A stretch of 64,000 bases of DNA from an uncultured Lachnospiraceae bacterium (GCA_934432885.1 CAKRYY010000010.1:8079-72078); one strand, 5' to 3'. Counted from the first letter of the stretch, positions 25,226 through 34,313 are shown. Notes: generated by a model from the sequence alone, not told the origin. Numbers and translations are program-made.

Positions 25226-27211
25226 ATGGTAAATGAAAAGATTGGAGAAAATCTTACAGATATGGAGCTGATGTATCTGAAAACGCTGGCAGTGCAGTAT
25301 CCAACGATAGCAGCAGCGTCTACGGAAATCATCAATCTGCAGGCAATCCTGAATCTGCCTAAAGGAACAGAGCATTTCCTGACAGATATTCACGGAGAGT
25401 ATGAGCAGTTTAACCATGTACTCAAAAACGGCTCCGGCTCTGTACGCAGTAAGATTGATGAGGAATTTGGCAATACGCTCAGCAACAGAGACAAGAAAAG
25501 TCTTGCTACCTTAATCTATTATCCACAGGAAAAGCTGGAGATTGTGCTTCGGGAAGAGGATAATATTGAGGACTGGTACAAGATTACGCTGCACAGACTG
25601 GTGCAGATTACCAAAAGAGTTGCATCCAAATATACCCGTTCCAAGGTGCGCAAGGCACTGCCAAAGGATTTTGCCTATATCATTGAGGAATTGATTACCG
25701 AAAAGGCAGAGGTGCATGATAAGGAAGCCTATTATAATGAAATCATACACACAATTATCCGTATCGGCAGTGCGCCTGGCTTTATTATTGCCCTTGGCAG
25801 GCTGATTCAGAGACTTGTTATCGACCACCTGCACATCGTGGGCGATGTATACGACAGAGGACCGGGACCGCATATCATCATGGATACGCTGGAGGAATAT
25901 CATTCTGTGGATATTCAGTGGGGCAACCATGACATTGTCTGGATGGGAGCTGCCAGCGGACAGCTTGCCTGCATTGCAACTGTAATTCGTATGTCCGCAA
26001 GGTACGGGAATCTCGATACGTTAGAGGATGGTTATGGCATCAATCTGATTCCGCTTGTTACTTTTGCAATGGAGACCTATGCGAATACAAACTGCGATGT
26101 CTTTGCGATTAAATACAATACCAATTACAATACAAAGGATTTAAGCCTTGATATGAAGATGCACAAGGCGATGTCCATTATCCAGTTCAAGCTGGAGGGA
26201 CAGCTTATCAAGCGGCATCCTGAGTTTCACATGGAGGATCGGCTTTTGCTCGATAAGATAAACTATGAGGATAAAACAGTAACGATAGACGGCGTCGCCT
26301 ATGAAATGAATGATGTGGACTTTCCGACGGTGGACCCGGAAAAGCCCTATGAGCTGACGGAGGAGGAAGCCGAACTGATGGAACGGCTCAGGCAGGCGTT
26401 TGTCCAGTGTGAAAAGCTGCAGCGCCATATCCGTTTCCTGTTTTCCAAGGGCGGCATGTATAAGGTGCACAATTCCAATCTGCTTTATCATGGCTGCGTG
26501 CCGATGGATGAGGCGGGCAATTTCAAGGAAGTGGAGATTGACGGAAAGAGATACAGCGGCAAGGCGCTGTATGATGTGCTGGAGCAGTATGCAAGAAAGG
26601 GCTTTTACAATAACCATAATCCGGCTGAGAAACGAAAAGGGCAGGATATGATATGGTATATCTGGGCAGGTCCCAATTCCCCTGTTTTTGGCAAGGACAA
26701 GATGGCGACCTTTGAACGTTATTTTGTAAAGGATAAAACGACACATACAGAAATCAAAAACAGCTATTACCGGCTGACAGACAATGAAGAAATCCTGAAT
26801 AAGATTCTCAGGGAATTTGGTCTGGATGAAAAGAAATCCCATATTATAAACGGACATGTACCGGTAGAGCTGAAAAAGGGGGAAACGCCGATTCGCTGTG
26901 GCGGAAAGCTGCTGATTATCGACGGAGGCTTTTCCAAGGCATATCAGGGAAAAACGGGAATCGCAGGCTATACGCTTGTGGCAAATTCACATGGCATGCG
27001 GCTTGTAGCGCATGAAACTTTTGAGTCCAAGGAAGCGGCAATTAAAAAGGAATCGGATATTTTTTCGGATTCGATTGTGATTGAGACTGCACCGGAGAGA
27101 CTGCGTGTGGCGGATACTGATATTGGTAAGGAGCTAAAGGAAAGCATCCATCATCTGGAGCTGCTTCTTCAGGCTTATCAGGATGGTACGATTATAGAAA
27201 AGGTAAAATAA
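25226..27211 (+). CDS. fbp: Fructose-1,6-bisphosphatase class III
   Basis: A 661-residue enzyme, the length of the Firmicutes-specific class III family, unrelated to classical Fbp. Metallophosphatase motifs are visible: TDIHGEYEQF, VGDVYDRGPGP and QWGNHDIVWMGAA, and near the end INGHVPVELKKGETP. It hydrolyses fructose-1,6-bisphosphate in gluconeogenesis. ATG 25226 is chosen because GGAAGGA lies seven bases upstream; an earlier in-frame start at 25190 overlaps dapB. A bidirectional-looking hairpin array follows. Confidence 0.95.
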   Translation: MVNEKIGENLTDMELMYLKTLAVQYPTIAAASTEIINLQAILNLPKGTEHFLTDIHGEYEQFNHVLKNGSGSVRSKIDEEFGNTLSNRDKKSLATLIYYPQEKLEIVLREEDNIEDWYKITLHRLVQITKRVASKYTRSKVRKALPKDFAYIIEELITEKAEVHDKEAYYNEIIHTIIRIGSAPGFIIALGRLIQRLVIDHLHIVGDVYDRGPGPHIIMDTLEEYHSVDIQWGNHDIVWMGAASGQLACIATVIRMSARYGNLDTLEDGYGINLIPLVTFAMETYANTNCDVFAIKYNTNYNTKDLSLDMKMHKAMSIIQFKLEGQLIKRHPEFHMEDRLLLDKINYEDKTVTIDGVAYEMNDVDFPTVDPEKPYELTEEEAELMERLRQAFVQCEKLQRHIRFLFSKGGMYKVHNSNLLYHGCVPMDEAGNFKEVEIDGKRYSGKALYDVLEQYARKGFYNNHNPAEKRKGQDMIWYIWAGPNSPVFGKDKMATFERYFVKDKTTHTEIKNSYYRLTDNEEILNKILREFGLDEKKSHIINGHVPVELKKGETPIRCGGKLLIIDGGFSKAYQGKTGIAGYTLVANSHGMRLVAHETFESKEAAIKKESDIFSDSIVIETAPERLRVADTDIGKELKESIHHLELLLQAYQDGTIIEKVK

Positions 27212-27215
27212 GAAA

Positions 27216-27264
27216 GAGTTTGCCTGCAAACAAAAACAGAATCCTGCATACCGCAGGATTCTGC
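27216..27264 (-). terminator. Double hairpin terminator of the minus-strand lipoprotein gene
   Basis: CAGAATCCTGC pairs with GCAGGATTCTG (27238-27264), and on the minus strand it is followed by TTTTTG. A second perfect palindrome, GTTTGC/GCAAAC (27218-27231), lies behind it, also with a T-rich exit. It may also help end the convergent fbp transcript. Confidence 0.7.
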
Positions 27265-27279
27265 TTTGAGAAGTAGCAT

Positions 27280-27699
27280 TTAAGGATTGGTATTGTCATT
27301 GGAGCCGACAACATCATCCGTTACATCGGCAATGCCGTCAGCGGCATCGGATACGCCGTCAGCGGCATCATTTACCACATCGCCGACTGCGTTTCCGGCA
27401 TCATCCAAAATGGTTTCATTTCCACCGTTTGGTGCATTGTCGGACATGGTATCGTTGTTGTTTTCTGCGGTATCGCCGCCGGCGAGCATATCGTCATTTG
27501 CTGTATCGGCAGTATTCGTATTTGCAGCATTATCTGTTGCATTGTCTGCAGCGCCGGTATCTGTTGTACCTGCTGCGGTATCGTTCGTAGTTCCCGTCTG
27601 GTTGTTCTGCACATTGTTCTTTCTACCGCAGGCAGTGAGTGCACCGCAGAGCATAATGAGAACAAGGGAGAGGGAGAGCAGTTTTACATACTTTTTCAT
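27280..27699 (-). CDS. Low-complexity lipoprotein
   Basis: A 139-residue secreted lipoprotein. The signal peptide ends in the lipobox LTAC at about residues 20-23, and Cys 23 would be lipidated. The mature part is built almost only of Asn, Asp, Thr, Ala and Gly with no obvious fold, including repeats of the type DNATDNAAN and VNDAADGVSDAADG. ATG 27699 has AAGGAG upstream; a longer reading from 27747 lacks one. It may be a surface spacer or anchor, and the function is unknown. The opposite strand shows a long Ser/Pro/Ala shadow ORF. Confidence 0.7.
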   Translation of the reverse strand: MKKYVKLLSLSLVLIMLCGALTACGRKNNVQNNQTGTTNDTAAGTTDTGAADNATDNAANTNTADTANDDMLAGGDTAENNNDTMSDNAPNGGNETILDDAGNAVGDVVNDAADGVSDAADGIADVTDDVVGSNDNTNP

Positions 27700-27859
27700 A
27701 ATCTCGCTCCTTTTCTTCTTTTTCACTGTGAAAGGTAAAATCTGCAAAAGAAAGACCAGCAGATTCTTTCACTGCTAGTATTGTGCTGCGGCTTCAAATT
27801 TATACATCAGGAACAAAGGACGGATGCAAAAAAACAAAAAATAAAAATGAGGAAGCTTT

Positions 27860-28633
27860 ATGGAATTCAGACCATGTATCGACATTCATAATGGAGCAGT
27901 AAAACAGATAGTCGGCTCAAGCCTTCGGGATGAAGGCGATTTTGCGAAGGAAAATTTCAAAGCCACGCAGGATGCCGCCTACTATGCTTCTCTTTACCGT
28001 GAGTTAAACCTTCGGGGTGGACATGTGATTTTGTTAAATAAGGAGGGCAGCAGGTACTATGAGGAAACAAAGAAGCAGGCGTTTCTTGCGCTTTCAGCCT
28101 ATCCGGATGGCTTGCAGGTCGGCGGAGGCATTCATGCGCAGAATGCCTGTCAGTATTTGAAGGCGGGAGCTTCCCATGTGATTGTGACCTCTTATGTATT
28201 TTGTGATGGGAAAATTCAGTATGAAAATCTGGAGAAAATCTGCAGCGAGACAGGAAAGGAACATCTGGTGCTGGATTTAAGCTGCCGCAAAAAGGATGGG
28301 GAATACCATATTGTAACCGACAGGTGGCAGAAATATACGGATGTTGTATTAAATGAAAAAACGCTGGATTTTTTTGCTGATTACTGTGATGAATTTTTGA
28401 TTCATGCCGTAGATGTAGAGGGAAAGGCACAGGGAATCGAGCTGGAGCTTGTGCGGATGCTGGGAAGCTTTGGCAGGCTGCCGATAACCTATGCAGGAGG
28501 CGTGCATGATTATGAGGACCTTTTGCTCTTAAAGGAAGCGGGCGGCGGACACGTTAATGTGACGATAGGGAGCGCGCTTGAAATTTTTGGCGGAACGATG
28601 AAGCTTTCCCGCGTGTTAGAGGCGCTCGCATAA
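27860..28633 (+). CDS. hisA: Eukaryotic-type HisA (ProFAR isomerase)
   Basis: A 257-residue TIM-barrel isomerase of histidine synthesis. It starts EFRPCIDIHNGAVKQIVG, and QVGGGI, HVIVTSYVF, LVLDLSCRKKDGEYHI, EFLIHAVDVEGK and ITYAGGV follow. The pattern is that of fungal and plant HIS6-type enzymes (remembered yeast His6 shares CIDLHNGEVKQIVGG, VVDLSCRK and EFLIHAADVEG) rather than common bacterial HisA. It stands alone, not in a his operon. GAGGAAG precedes the ATG. Its activity should be the Amadori isomerisation of ProFAR. Confidence 0.85.
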   Translation: MEFRPCIDIHNGAVKQIVGSSLRDEGDFAKENFKATQDAAYYASLYRELNLRGGHVILLNKEGSRYYEETKKQAFLALSAYPDGLQVGGGIHAQNACQYLKAGASHVIVTSYVFCDGKIQYENLEKICSETGKEHLVLDLSCRKKDGEYHIVTDRWQKYTDVVLNEKTLDFFADYCDEFLIHAVDVEGKAQGIELELVRMLGSFGRLPITYAGGVHDYEDLLLLKEAGGGHVNVTIGSALEIFGGTMKLSRVLEALA

Positions 28634-28648
28634 AAAAGAGTTTGCTTA

Positions 28649-28700
28649 CAATAGGAATTTCCTATTGCATAAAAAAGAACCAGCCGTATGACTGGTTCTT
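28649..28700 (+). terminator. Palindrome and terminator after hisA
   Basis: CAATAGGAA (28649) and TTCCTATTG (to 28667) form a nine-bp palindrome of the ATAGGAAA repeat type. A separate terminator follows: AAGAACCAG at 28675-28683 pairs with CTGGTTCTT at 28692-28700. Confidence 0.75.
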
Positions 28701-28818
28701 CTTATAATCCGTTAAAACAATATTGCGTATTTCTAAAATAAATACAATGAATTTCTCATGTCAATTTATATAAGAAAAGGCACATCGAAAAACTGATTAT
28801 AGGGTGTTATAAAAAATC

Positions 28819-29019
28819 TTATAACTTGGTTACGTTTACTGCCTGAGGTCCTTTTTCACCGTTTACTACTTCGAACTCTACGGAAGCGCCTTCTTCAAGA
28901 GACTTGAAGCCTTCCATGTTTAATCCTGAGTAGTGTACGAATACATCATTTCCCTGCTCGTCAGAGATGAAACCGTAACCTTTTTGGTTGTTAAACCACT
29001 TTACTGTACCTTTGTTCAT
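28819..29019 (-). CDS. Cold-shock domain protein (CspA family)
   Basis: A 66-residue single cold-shock domain. Both nucleic acid binding motifs are visible: KGYGFIS (RNP1, about 13-19) and DVFVHYS (RNP2, about 25-31). Such proteins bind single-stranded RNA and DNA and act as RNA chaperones. GGAGGTATCTGTA precedes the ATG, and a promoter lies about 50 bp upstream. The 5' leader is short, so the long cold-sensing leader of E. coli cspA is absent. Confidence 0.95.
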   Translation of the reverse strand: MNKGTVKWFNNQKGYGFISDEQGNDVFVHYSGLNMEGFKSLEEGASVEFEVVNGEKGPQAVNVTKL

Positions 29020-29069
29020 TACAGATACCTCCAAAATAATAAATGAAATTGTTGATCTACAACAATCAA

Positions 29070-29097
29070 AGAATAGCATAGATGCCAAAAAAAGTAA
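29070..29097 (-). promoter_or_regulatory. Promoter of the cold-shock gene
   Basis: On the minus strand TTTACT (29097-29092) and TATTCT (29075-29070) are 16 bp apart, with TGC before the -10. Between it and the ribosome binding site lies a small palindrome, TTGTTG/CAACAA (29049-29065). Confidence 0.6.
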
Positions 29098-29206
29098 AGT
29101 GAGGAAGCGAAAAACTTTTTGAAAACTTTCGAAAAATTGAGAATGTTACAAAAATTTTACAAAGCTGGAAATTTATGATAAAATCATACTCGCGGAGGTG
29201 AATTAA

Positions 29207-29986
29207 GTGGAATCCGGAAAGCATAAAAAGAGGATCAATTATACGGTTATGGTCGTTTCCGATTCTCCGGAAGGCGGTATCAGACCCTTTTGTCTGGAGA
29301 AAAATCTGGTGACGGCGCTTCTTGCGGTAATTGTCATTGCGCTTGTCGTATCAACAGGCGCTGCATTTTATCATTCAGATGCGTCAAAAAAGGTGCAGGT
29401 ACGGGAAACGGAATTGCAAAAGAAGGTAGATGCCTTAACAGAAGAAAATAAGCAGCTTACGGCAGACAATGCAGAACTGGCAGATAAAGTCGCCCTTTTG
29501 AGCGATACGGTAGCACAAAATGAAGAGGCGAAGGAAGCACAGAAAAAGGAGGAAGAGGCAAAGCTGATTCCCAACGGCTTCCCGCTTGCAGGACCTGCTG
29601 TTATCCTGGAAAGCTCGGAAACACCTGCTGCACAGGAGGCAGCAGAGGATGCCGAGGAAGAACAGGAGCAGGAGCTGCCGGCAGAGACGGACCCTATTGT
29701 AGTTTTTTCAGCGGCGCCCGATACAAGGGTAATTGCGACAGCGAGCGGCACGGTAGCGTCTGTTGAGGATGACGTCCGCTATGGTCATAAGGTTACGGTC
29801 GATCATGGCAACGGTTATCTGTCGATTTACCGCACGAGCTCGGATGTGCTCGTTGCAGAGGGAGACCATGTGGAGGCGGGAACGCCATTGTACACCATAC
29901 AGTCACAGGAGCAGAAGCTTGGCTATCAGATTTCAAGGGATGGAGCGCTGATTGACCCGCTGGAGCTGCTGGAGGTTTATGGTTAG
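29207..29986 (+). CDS. Membrane-anchored LytM/M23-like protein with degenerate active site
   Basis: A 259-residue protein. A membrane helix (about 35-55) is followed by a coiled coil (about 62-115), an acidic linker, and a C-terminal M23/LytM fold (about 165-258). The fold is visible as ASGTVASVEDDVRYG and VDHGNGYLSIY. Active M23 peptidases keep HxxxD, a Tyr-x-His and an HxH; here YRTSSD and LGYQISRDG stand in their place, so the zinc site is missing. It is therefore more likely a scaffold, like SpoIIQ-type LytM domains. The GTG start has GGAGG upstream. The bactofilin gene follows after 6 bp. Confidence 0.82.
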   Translation: MESGKHKKRINYTVMVVSDSPEGGIRPFCLEKNLVTALLAVIVIALVVSTGAAFYHSDASKKVQVRETELQKKVDALTEENKQLTADNAELADKVALLSDTVAQNEEAKEAQKKEEEAKLIPNGFPLAGPAVILESSETPAAQEAAEDAEEEQEQELPAETDPIVVFSAAPDTRVIATASGTVASVEDDVRYGHKVTVDHGNGYLSIYRTSSDVLVAEGDHVEAGTPLYTIQSQEQKLGYQISRDGALIDPLELLEVYG

Positions 29987-29992
29987 GGAGGA

Positions 29993-30406
29993 ATGGATAT
30001 GTTGACAAAAAGTGACAGTGCAGATGCAGCCAATGCAAGAATTAAGAGTATTCTTGGACAGGATGCAGTATTTGAGGGAACTTTGAGCGCAAAGGAAGCG
30101 ACCCGGATTGATGGACTGGTTAAGGGCGATGTTAAGATCGAAAGCACACTGGTTCTGGGAGTGAGCGGAAGGATTGTCGGCAATGTAAATGCTGCGACGA
30201 TTATGGTTGGCGGTCAGGTCGAGGGGGATCTTGTCGCAGGAGAAAAAATTGTGATTTCCGCAACCGGCAGAGTCAATGGAAATCTGCACACCAAAAAACT
30301 GATTGTAGATGAAAATGCGGTCTTTCATGGACAGTGCTTTATGGGCGGAGAGAAGAAAGCAGAAAAGCCTGCAGAGGTACAGAAAATTCCTGAAAGTGCA
30401 GTATGA
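29993..30406 (+). CDS. Bactofilin (polymer-forming cytoskeletal protein)
   Basis: A 137-residue protein with a central right-handed beta-helix: repeated short turns such as ARIDGLVKGDV-type, GRIVGNVNAATIMVGGQVEG and GRVNGNLHTKKLIV, about residues 25-115. Flexible ends flank it. Bactofilins form nucleotide-independent filaments at the membrane that localise wall enzymes. The pairing with a LytM-family gene is a recognised arrangement, as in Helicobacter CcmA/Csd systems. The start is ATG 29993, and the stop shares ATGA with the next gene. Confidence 0.88.
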   Translation: MDMLTKSDSADAANARIKSILGQDAVFEGTLSAKEATRIDGLVKGDVKIESTLVLGVSGRIVGNVNAATIMVGGQVEGDLVAGEKIVISATGRVNGNLHTKKLIVDENAVFHGQCFMGGEKKAEKPAEVQKIPESAV

Positions 30407-30978
30407 AATACGCAATTTTATTTCTGAAAAAGCTGCTCCGTTACCTGCTTAAGCCCCTATCCTTTTTGCCGGCGCTTATGATGATGTATCTTATCTTTTC
30501 CTTTTCTTCGCAGGATGGGGCATCTTCAGCACAGCTTAGCCGGAAGGTCAGCCATAAGCTTGTCGTAGTGGCGGATGAGGTACTGGAAAAGGACTGGAGC
30601 AGCGCGCAGATTGGCTATTATACCGAAAACATTCATTATTATGTGCGTAAGACTGCGCATGTGACAGAATATTTCCTGCTTTCAGCAGCGGTGGCAATCC
30701 CTTTGTATGTATACGGCGTCAGGGGTTTGTGGCTTGTGTTTGTAGCGGGTATTTTTTGTGTCTCTTTTGCGGGTCTGGACGAGTACCATCAGTCGTTTGT
30801 GGCTGGAAGAGGACCGTCCGTAAGGGATGTGGCGATTGACAGCATCGGAATCCTGCCGGGCATTTTTATGGTTCGGATTGTCGGCTTTATCAGCAGAAAG
30901 ACGATTTTCAAGCCGCTTACACTTCATAAAGGAGAAAGAAATTCATGCAGAAGGAAGAGATACGCATCCGAAAGGTAA
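30403..30978 (+). CDS. VanZ-like membrane protein
   Basis: A 191-residue membrane protein of the VanZ/teicoplanin-resistance-like family. Four to five hydrophobic segments are visible, with the conserved FSFSSQDG, KTAHVTEYFLL and DEYHQSFVAGRGPSVRDVAID, all typical of VanZ. The family role in most bacteria is unknown. It starts four bases inside the bactofilin gene and its end overlaps the following gene by 34 bp, so the cluster is translationally coupled. The C-terminal 25 residues are basic and poorly conserved-looking. Confidence 0.85.
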   Translation: MKYAILFLKKLLRYLLKPLSFLPALMMMYLIFSFSSQDGASSAQLSRKVSHKLVVVADEVLEKDWSSAQIGYYTENIHYYVRKTAHVTEYFLLSAAVAIPLYVYGVRGLWLVFVAGIFCVSFAGLDEYHQSFVAGRGPSVRDVAIDSIGILPGIFMVRIVGFISRKTIFKPLTLHKGERNSCRRKRYASER

Positions 30979-31964
30979 TTGTTCATATTTTGGATTCTAC
31001 GGTTGGACTTCCGGTTTTATCGGACAGTGAAATCGAGTTTGGTTCGGATTTTGCAGAATTTTTGAGAGAACATATTTACAGGATTATTGCGGGCGATGAC
31101 AGTAAGGACTGTGAATTTTATAAGGAACAGTCAGAACTGTATCACATGCTGACGGAGTATACGGACGAAGCGTTTGTAGAGCTGAGCAAGGAGACGGCGC
31201 AGCTTTTGTATGGGATTATGAACAGCAATATCGATATTCCACCGGCAGATTTGGTAATTGTACGTTTTAAGGCGGGCGAGGGGGAATTTCTTGCCCTGCT
31301 GAAGATGAATTTCAAGACGTCCTATACGCACCGCACGCTGTCTGGTGAGGAGGGTAACCTGAATGAGATTATCCGTTATAAGGCGACCCTTCCGGCAGAG
31401 ACGCAGAGGCTTTCAGAGGCGGCAGTGATTGATTTGCAGACCTTTGGCGTGCGGCTGATAGAGAAAAAATATGAGGTAAATGGCGAAAAGACCAATTATT
31501 TTTCCTATCTGTTTTTAAAATGCAGCAGCCATCTATCTCCAAAATCAAAGCTGGCGATTGTGACGAAGGCTGTAGAGAATATTCAGAAGAAAAATTGTGA
31601 AGAATATGAGCAGTATGAGCAGCACATGCGTGCGAAAAGCATCATTCAGGAGGAACTGGCGCGAAGCGGAGGCTTTGTCGTAGAAGAACTGGCAGAGAAA
31701 ATATTTGAGGGCGAGCCGCAGATGCGAGAGGAATTCCAGGAAAAGATGGAAAAGTACGATATGGTAAAGGAAGAGGTACTTCCTAAAAATGACACCACTG
31801 TCAGAAAATACCAGACGCAGCATCTGCTTACCGATACCGGAATTGAACTGCGGATTCCTATGGAGCAGTATAAGGACAGTCAGAAGGTGGAATTCATTAC
31901 GGAACAGGATGGCAGTATCTCGGTTCTGTTAAAGCATATCGGTCATATTCAGGCAAAGTTTTAA
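30945..31964 (+). CDS. Nucleoid-associated protein (NdpA/YejK-like)
   Basis: A 339-residue protein. IRKVIVHILDSTVGLPVLSD at the start and the ADLVIVRF...FLALLKMNFK region fit the 37-kDa nucleoid-associated protein family. The C-terminal half is charged and helical, with a final beta-rich segment. The family binds DNA in E. coli; the role in Firmicutes is not defined. GGAGAAAG precedes the ATG inside the vanZ-like gene. Confidence 0.78.
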   Translation: MQKEEIRIRKVIVHILDSTVGLPVLSDSEIEFGSDFAEFLREHIYRIIAGDDSKDCEFYKEQSELYHMLTEYTDEAFVELSKETAQLLYGIMNSNIDIPPADLVIVRFKAGEGEFLALLKMNFKTSYTHRTLSGEEGNLNEIIRYKATLPAETQRLSEAAVIDLQTFGVRLIEKKYEVNGEKTNYFSYLFLKCSSHLSPKSKLAIVTKAVENIQKKNCEEYEQYEQHMRAKSIIQEELARSGGFVVEELAEKIFEGEPQMREEFQEKMEKYDMVKEEVLPKNDTTVRKYQTQHLLTDTGIELRIPMEQYKDSQKVEFITEQDGSISVLLKHIGHIQAKF

Positions 31965-32009
31965 ATATGGGATTATTTTGCCTGCAAAAAGATAATTGGA
32001 GGCAGCAGC

Positions 32010-33137
32010 TTGGGCAGCATCTTGGATTATATCAGGGAATATGGGACATATACCTTTAAGGAGCGTCCCTTTTCGGCTGAGGATGGTCTGGTGCTTGCCC
32101 AATTTTCTTATCTGCGGCTTGAGGGGCTTGTGCCTGCGCCCGGAGATATGGGTGCGGCGGTTACACTTGGAGAGCTTGCAAGACTTGGCGACCTGCCATA
32201 TATGTTTGGAGATACCTGCTTTGCGGCGGAAAATGCGGCGCTCTTTAAGGCGCTTAAGAGGAGCGTCCGTTTTCAGACGATGCGGATAAATTATTATGTA
32301 AACCGGATTGCAGCTGGCGAAGCGTCACAGTTTTCGGCTGTGACCTGCTTCCCCAAGGATGCGCCGGTTTATCTTGCATTTCGGGGAACGGATGAGACGC
32401 TTGCGGGCTGGCAGGAGGACTTTTCCATGATATATAAGCTGCCGGTAAAAGGGCAGGAGCTTGCAGCACAATATGCCGCCAGGGTTGCTGCCTGTACGGA
32501 GGGCAGCCTTTTCTTTGGTGGACATTCCAAAGGGGGAAATCTTGCGGTCTATGCGGCTGCTGTGGCAGATCCCCGGATACAGGACAGAATAAGGTGTATC
32601 TATAATCTGGATGGCCCCGGATTTCAAAGGGCATTTACGAAAAGAGCGGAATATCAGCGTATCAGGGAACGAATCTGTAAAATCGTTCCACGTTCCAGCG
32701 TGATAGGGATGATTTTGGAGGAGGGCGGGGAGTATGATGTGGTTGAGAGCAGGGGAATCGGCATTATGCAGCATGATCCGTTTACATGGATTGTGCGTGA
32801 TGGGCATTTTTTGACAACGGGGGAGGTAACAAAAAGACGGCGGGCTGCGGCACTTGTCATCAACCGCTTTTTGCAGCAGCTCTCGCCTGAGGATGCGAGA
32901 CGGTTTGTAGAAGAATTATTCCTCCTTGCGTCCGGGGCAGGCGCTGAAACAGTGCTTGATTTTTCGGGGAGCTGGCGGGAGCTTTTTAAGAGGGCGGCAA
33001 AGCTTTTAAAGGGCACAGATGAGGAAACCAAAAGGAGCCTGCATCGCGCAGGAAGGACACTTTTTCTGGCATTTTGGGAGGAAGCAGGGCGGCAGATGAA
33101 CACAATCGGAAAAAATGGGAAAAAACGCAGAGGATAA
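32010..33137 (+). CDS. Alpha/beta hydrolase (Mbeg1/DUF2974-like)
   Basis: A 375-residue protein with a lipase-like core. YLAFRGTDETLAGWQEDF resembles class 3 lipase folds, FGGHSKGGNLAVYAA has the GxSxG nucleophile (Ser near residue 170), and YNLDGPGF follows, all as in DUF2974/Mbeg1-like proteins. Substrate unknown. The start is a TTG with GGAGG at 31998-32002; an ATG-free N-terminus makes this the best choice. The end overlaps a longer reading of the next gene but not its preferred start. Confidence 0.8.
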   Translation: MGSILDYIREYGTYTFKERPFSAEDGLVLAQFSYLRLEGLVPAPGDMGAAVTLGELARLGDLPYMFGDTCFAAENAALFKALKRSVRFQTMRINYYVNRIAAGEASQFSAVTCFPKDAPVYLAFRGTDETLAGWQEDFSMIYKLPVKGQELAAQYAARVAACTEGSLFFGGHSKGGNLAVYAAAVADPRIQDRIRCIYNLDGPGFQRAFTKRAEYQRIRERICKIVPRSSVIGMILEEGGEYDVVESRGIGIMQHDPFTWIVRDGHFLTTGEVTKRRRAAALVINRFLQQLSPEDARRFVEELFLLASGAGAETVLDFSGSWRELFKRAAKLLKGTDEETKRSLHRAGRTLFLAFWEEAGRQMNTIGKNGKKRRG

Positions 33138-33189
33138 CGTTCATACCGGAAAGACTATGGTGCATACACTCAAAGCAGGAGGAACTGCT

Positions 33190-34248
33190 ATGAGGATTTC
33201 ACTGCAAAACTGGGAACGTGCCTGCAAACTGCATAAAGAAATGGCTGTTGCAGACCTGCATCTGGACCTGCCGGGAGAGCTTTTGTTTCGGCACCAGCAT
33301 GGAGAAAGAGAGGTTTTAAAAAAGCATTATCTGCCACTCTGGCAGAGAAGCGGTATTTATCTAATCGGCGCTTCCGTATATGTCGAGGATGCCGCTCTGC
33401 CGGAGGGTGGCCTGCGAAATGCGCTTTTGCAGATTGCAGCGCTCATGGAAGAAATAGAGGAGCTGCGCGGCGAGGTGGCTTTGATACGAAACGGCGCAGA
33501 CCTTCTGGCGGCAAAGGAAAGACGGCGTATCGGCATTTTCCTATATCTGGAAGGACTTGATGTAATTGGACTTGATCTGTCTTTGCTCTCTCTTTTTAGA
33601 AGACTGGGCGTGTGCGGCGCTTCCCTGACCTGGAGCAGGCCAAATCTGCTGGCGTGCGGCTGCTGCAGGGCGGGAGAGGAAAGCCCTAAATATGGCGGTA
33701 TTACAGAAGCAGGGCTGCGCGTGCTTGCTGAAATGAAGCGGCTCAATATGTTTTTGGACTTAAGCCACTTAAATGACGAAGGCATAGAGCTGATATTAAA
33801 ACAGCAGGCGTCTGGCACAGGCAGCAGTCTGCCATTTGTGCTTGCGACGCATGCAGATGCGAGAGAGGTGTATTTTCACTACCGGAATCTGACAGAGGAG
33901 CAGATAGAAAAAATCGCTGAGGCGGGCGGCATAATAGGCGTTAACGCCTGCACGCTTCTGACAGGCTCAGTAAAAGACGGAAAGCATCTGGAATGGCTGC
34001 TTCGTCATATCCGCTATCTTCTTAAGCATGCGGGCGGGCGTGGCGTAGGACTTGGACTTGATCTTTGCAGCCGTTATGAACAGGCGAGACTGGAATGTGA
34101 GGGCTGCGGGCAGGGAAATGATGCGTTTCTATCACAGGAGGAAAGCCTGCTTTTAACAGCGGCATTGCTGGAGGATGGAATACCGGAAAGACAGGTGCGG
34201 GGCGTGCTTGGAGAAAACGCATTTACATTTTTAGAAAAAATATTTTAA
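33190..34248 (+). CDS. Membrane dipeptidase (peptidase family M19)
   Basis: About 352 residues. Zinc ligands of renal-dipeptidase-like enzymes are visible: His and Asp in ADLHLDL, the bridging Glu in FLYLEGLD, and two His in LDLSHLND and LATHADAR. The family hydrolyses dipeptides, often with a D-residue at the C-terminal side. ATG 33190 with AGGAGG six bases upstream is preferred over an earlier start at 33115 that overlaps the hydrolase gene. It ends this run of genes. Confidence 0.86.
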   Translation: MRISLQNWERACKLHKEMAVADLHLDLPGELLFRHQHGEREVLKKHYLPLWQRSGIYLIGASVYVEDAALPEGGLRNALLQIAALMEEIEELRGEVALIRNGADLLAAKERRRIGIFLYLEGLDVIGLDLSLLSLFRRLGVCGASLTWSRPNLLACGCCRAGEESPKYGGITEAGLRVLAEMKRLNMFLDLSHLNDEGIELILKQQASGTGSSLPFVLATHADAREVYFHYRNLTEEQIEKIAEAGGIIGVNACTLLTGSVKDGKHLEWLLRHIRYLLKHAGGRGVGLGLDLCSRYEQARLECEGCGQGNDAFLSQEESLLLTAALLEDGIPERQVRGVLGENAFTFLEKIF

Positions 34249-34265
34249 ATTTTTCAAATAATATA

Positions 34266-34294
34266 TTGACTTTAGACATATTAAGTGCTATTAT
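34266..34294 (+). promoter_or_regulatory. Promoter of the tRNA-Leu pair
   Basis: TTGACT (34266-34271) and TATTAT (34289-34294) are 17 bp apart; a TATACT alternative at 34292 gives 20 bp. The first tRNA begins at 34314. Confidence 0.65.
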
Positions 34295-34313
34295 ACTGCT
34301 TGCGGCACGAAAT

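Noticed and set aside
27287..27778. 163-residue Ser/Pro/Ala-rich ORF on the plus strand
   Set aside because: It is the antisense of the low-complexity lipoprotein gene, which has a signal peptide, lipobox and ribosome binding site.
28805..28824. GTTATAA/TTATAAC hairpin at the end of the cold-shock gene as terminator
   Set aside because: It overlaps the stop codon and lacks a T-run on the minus strand, so it was not called a terminator.
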